Source of the DNA: Verrucomicrobiia bacterium
GTDB taxonomy: Bacteria > Verrucomicrobiota > Verrucomicrobiia > Opitutales > Cerasicoccaceae
Assembly: GCA_030425485.1 (NCBI GenBank)
Contig: JAUIAM010000010.1
Coordinates: 51,816-115,815, forward strand
Direction: 5' to 3'
Length of the DNA: 64,000 bases
Shown here: positions 63,589 through 64,000 of the stretch, in pieces
Layout of the letters: every line of letters starts with the position of its first letter
Numbering within the stretch: position 1 is the first letter of the stretch
Notes under the pieces: generated by a model
What the model was told of the DNA's origin: nothing
Databases searched by the model: none
What the model saw: the letters and a program-made list of their open reading frames with translations, nothing else
Made by a program: the position numbers and the translations under genes

Positions 63589-64000
63589 CTACTGTTGCAG
63601 GCTCGCTGGACGCGTCAGGGCCTCAATAGTCGCTTGAGCGGAGGCGTAGCGTTGCAGGGCGTCGAGATAAGCCTCACGCACCTCAAACAGAACTTCCCGG
63701 CTTTCCAGAACGGCAAGTTGAGTGTATTGGCCGCGCTCGTACCCGGCGTTGGTGTCGGCCAGTGTTTGCTCTGCACTGGGAAGCAGGTCTTTTTGCACTG
63801 AAAGCGCCTCGGCATGAGCACTGGCGAGTGCCTGATAGGCACGGTTGAGCTGAATTAGCATCTCACGTCGAACAGCTTCCCGTTCGTATTCTGTTGCTCT
63901 CACTTGAGCACGAGCTGTGCGAATATTCCCCTGATTCCGATCAAAAAGAGGCCATGGAATATTGACGCCCGCAACAAATCCATAGTTGCCCATGTCTTCG
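63589..64000 (-). CDS. outer-membrane efflux (TolC/CzcC-type) protein, partial
   Basis: The C-terminal 136 residues of an outer-membrane factor: VNIPWPLFDRNQGNIRTARA, REMLIQLNRAYQALASAHA and LAVLESREVLFEVREAYLDA. The frame is open to the window edge, so its N-terminus and the operon promoter lie beyond 64000. It begins the leftward right-hand metal operon with the adaptor 45 bases downstream. Confidence 0.88.
   Translation of the reverse strand, partial: EDMGNYGFVAGVNIPWPLFDRNQGNIRTARAQVRATEYEREAVRREMLIQLNRAYQALASAHAEALSVQKDLLPSAEQTLADTNAGYERGQYTQLAVLESREVLFEVREAYLDALQRYASAQATIEALTRPASLQQ

Larger units (their letters stand above)
20893..64000. mobile_element. integrated conjugative element with mercury/heavy-metal cargo (left end; right end outside)
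   Basis: From just after tRNA-Phe to the window edge the genes are of mobile type: methyltransferase, DUF3560, RadC-like proteins, a VirB-type secretion operon, MobF relaxase, and mer, czc, CDF and P-II metal genes. No housekeeping gene other than cysK interrupts it. No integrase, coupling protein or second copy of the tRNA 3' end was found in the window, so the other end must lie beyond 64000 or integration was by another route. A plasmid-derived insertion is the alternative. Confidence 0.65.

Overview
The window looks like a piece of a Verrucomicrobia (probably Opitutae-like) chromosome with a large integrated conjugative element. I infer this from the PEP-CTERM protein, the GC-rich housekeeping genes with few clear Shine-Dalgarno sites, and the mixture of gene families. 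No taxonomic search was possible.

Positions 1-20816 are ordinary chromosome. They hold, in order: a partial nucleoside monophosphate kinase, M29 aminopeptidase, adenosine deaminase family protein, RluD-type pseudouridine synthase, a lipoprotein, a CDF zinc exporter, secreted cyclophilin, DUF3817 protein, TPR protein, a threonyl-tRNA synthetase without TGS domain, TRIC-family protein, an unknown gene, a PEP-CTERM gene with a damaged start, cysS, a ParE/RelE-type toxin-antitoxin pair, hemB, a very acidic protein, pyrD, a small membrane protein, hpf, an SDR oxidoreductase and an RluA-type pseudouridine synthase. Housekeeping genes here are tightly packed with short overlaps. A small intergenic repeat recurs three times.

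A tRNA-Phe(GAA) at 20817-20892 marks the junction. From there to the right edge the content is typical of an integrative and conjugative element (ICE) whose far end and integrase lie beyond 64000. Its parts are: (a) a left module with a methyltransferase, a DUF3560 protein, a RadC/JAB-like protein that has lost its zinc ligands, and two small unknowns; (b) a first metal region with a decayed copper-efflux remnant, a DUF3347 protein and a complete mer operon (merR / merTP-merA); (c) a leftward type IV secretion operon with VirB2, B3, B4, B5, B6, B8, B9 and B10 counterparts and three lipoproteins; (d) a rightward single-domain ClpB-like AAA+ ATPase and an intact RadC, then a MobF relaxase-helicase; (e) a second metal region of about 19 kb containing two different RND tripartite efflux systems. 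VirB11 and the VirD4 coupling protein are not seen in the window.

The metal region is read leftward. The right-hand cluster (64000 to 55277) encodes an outer-membrane factor, a His-rich adaptor, an RND pump, two P-II-like signalling proteins, three small envelope or unknown proteins, a CDF exporter, a 55-residue Cys-rich protein and an ArsP-like permease. The left-hand cluster (55001 to 45723) encodes czcC-czcB-czcA, an ArsR/SmtB repressor, a CDF-like transporter with an HMA-like N-terminus, a secreted protein and cysK. The CzcB here carries seven Cys/His modules in front of the adaptor domain. Together these genes would sense metals (MerR, ArsR, P-II), reduce or export them (MerA, RND, CDF, permease) and probably bind them in the periplasm (His-rich and Cys-rich segments).

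The most interesting points are the pore-loop-less ClpB-like ATPase inside a VirB11-less transfer region, the JAB protein with all three zinc ligands replaced, the P-II/Cys-peptide/permease cluster around an RND pump, and the Cys-module array on CzcB.
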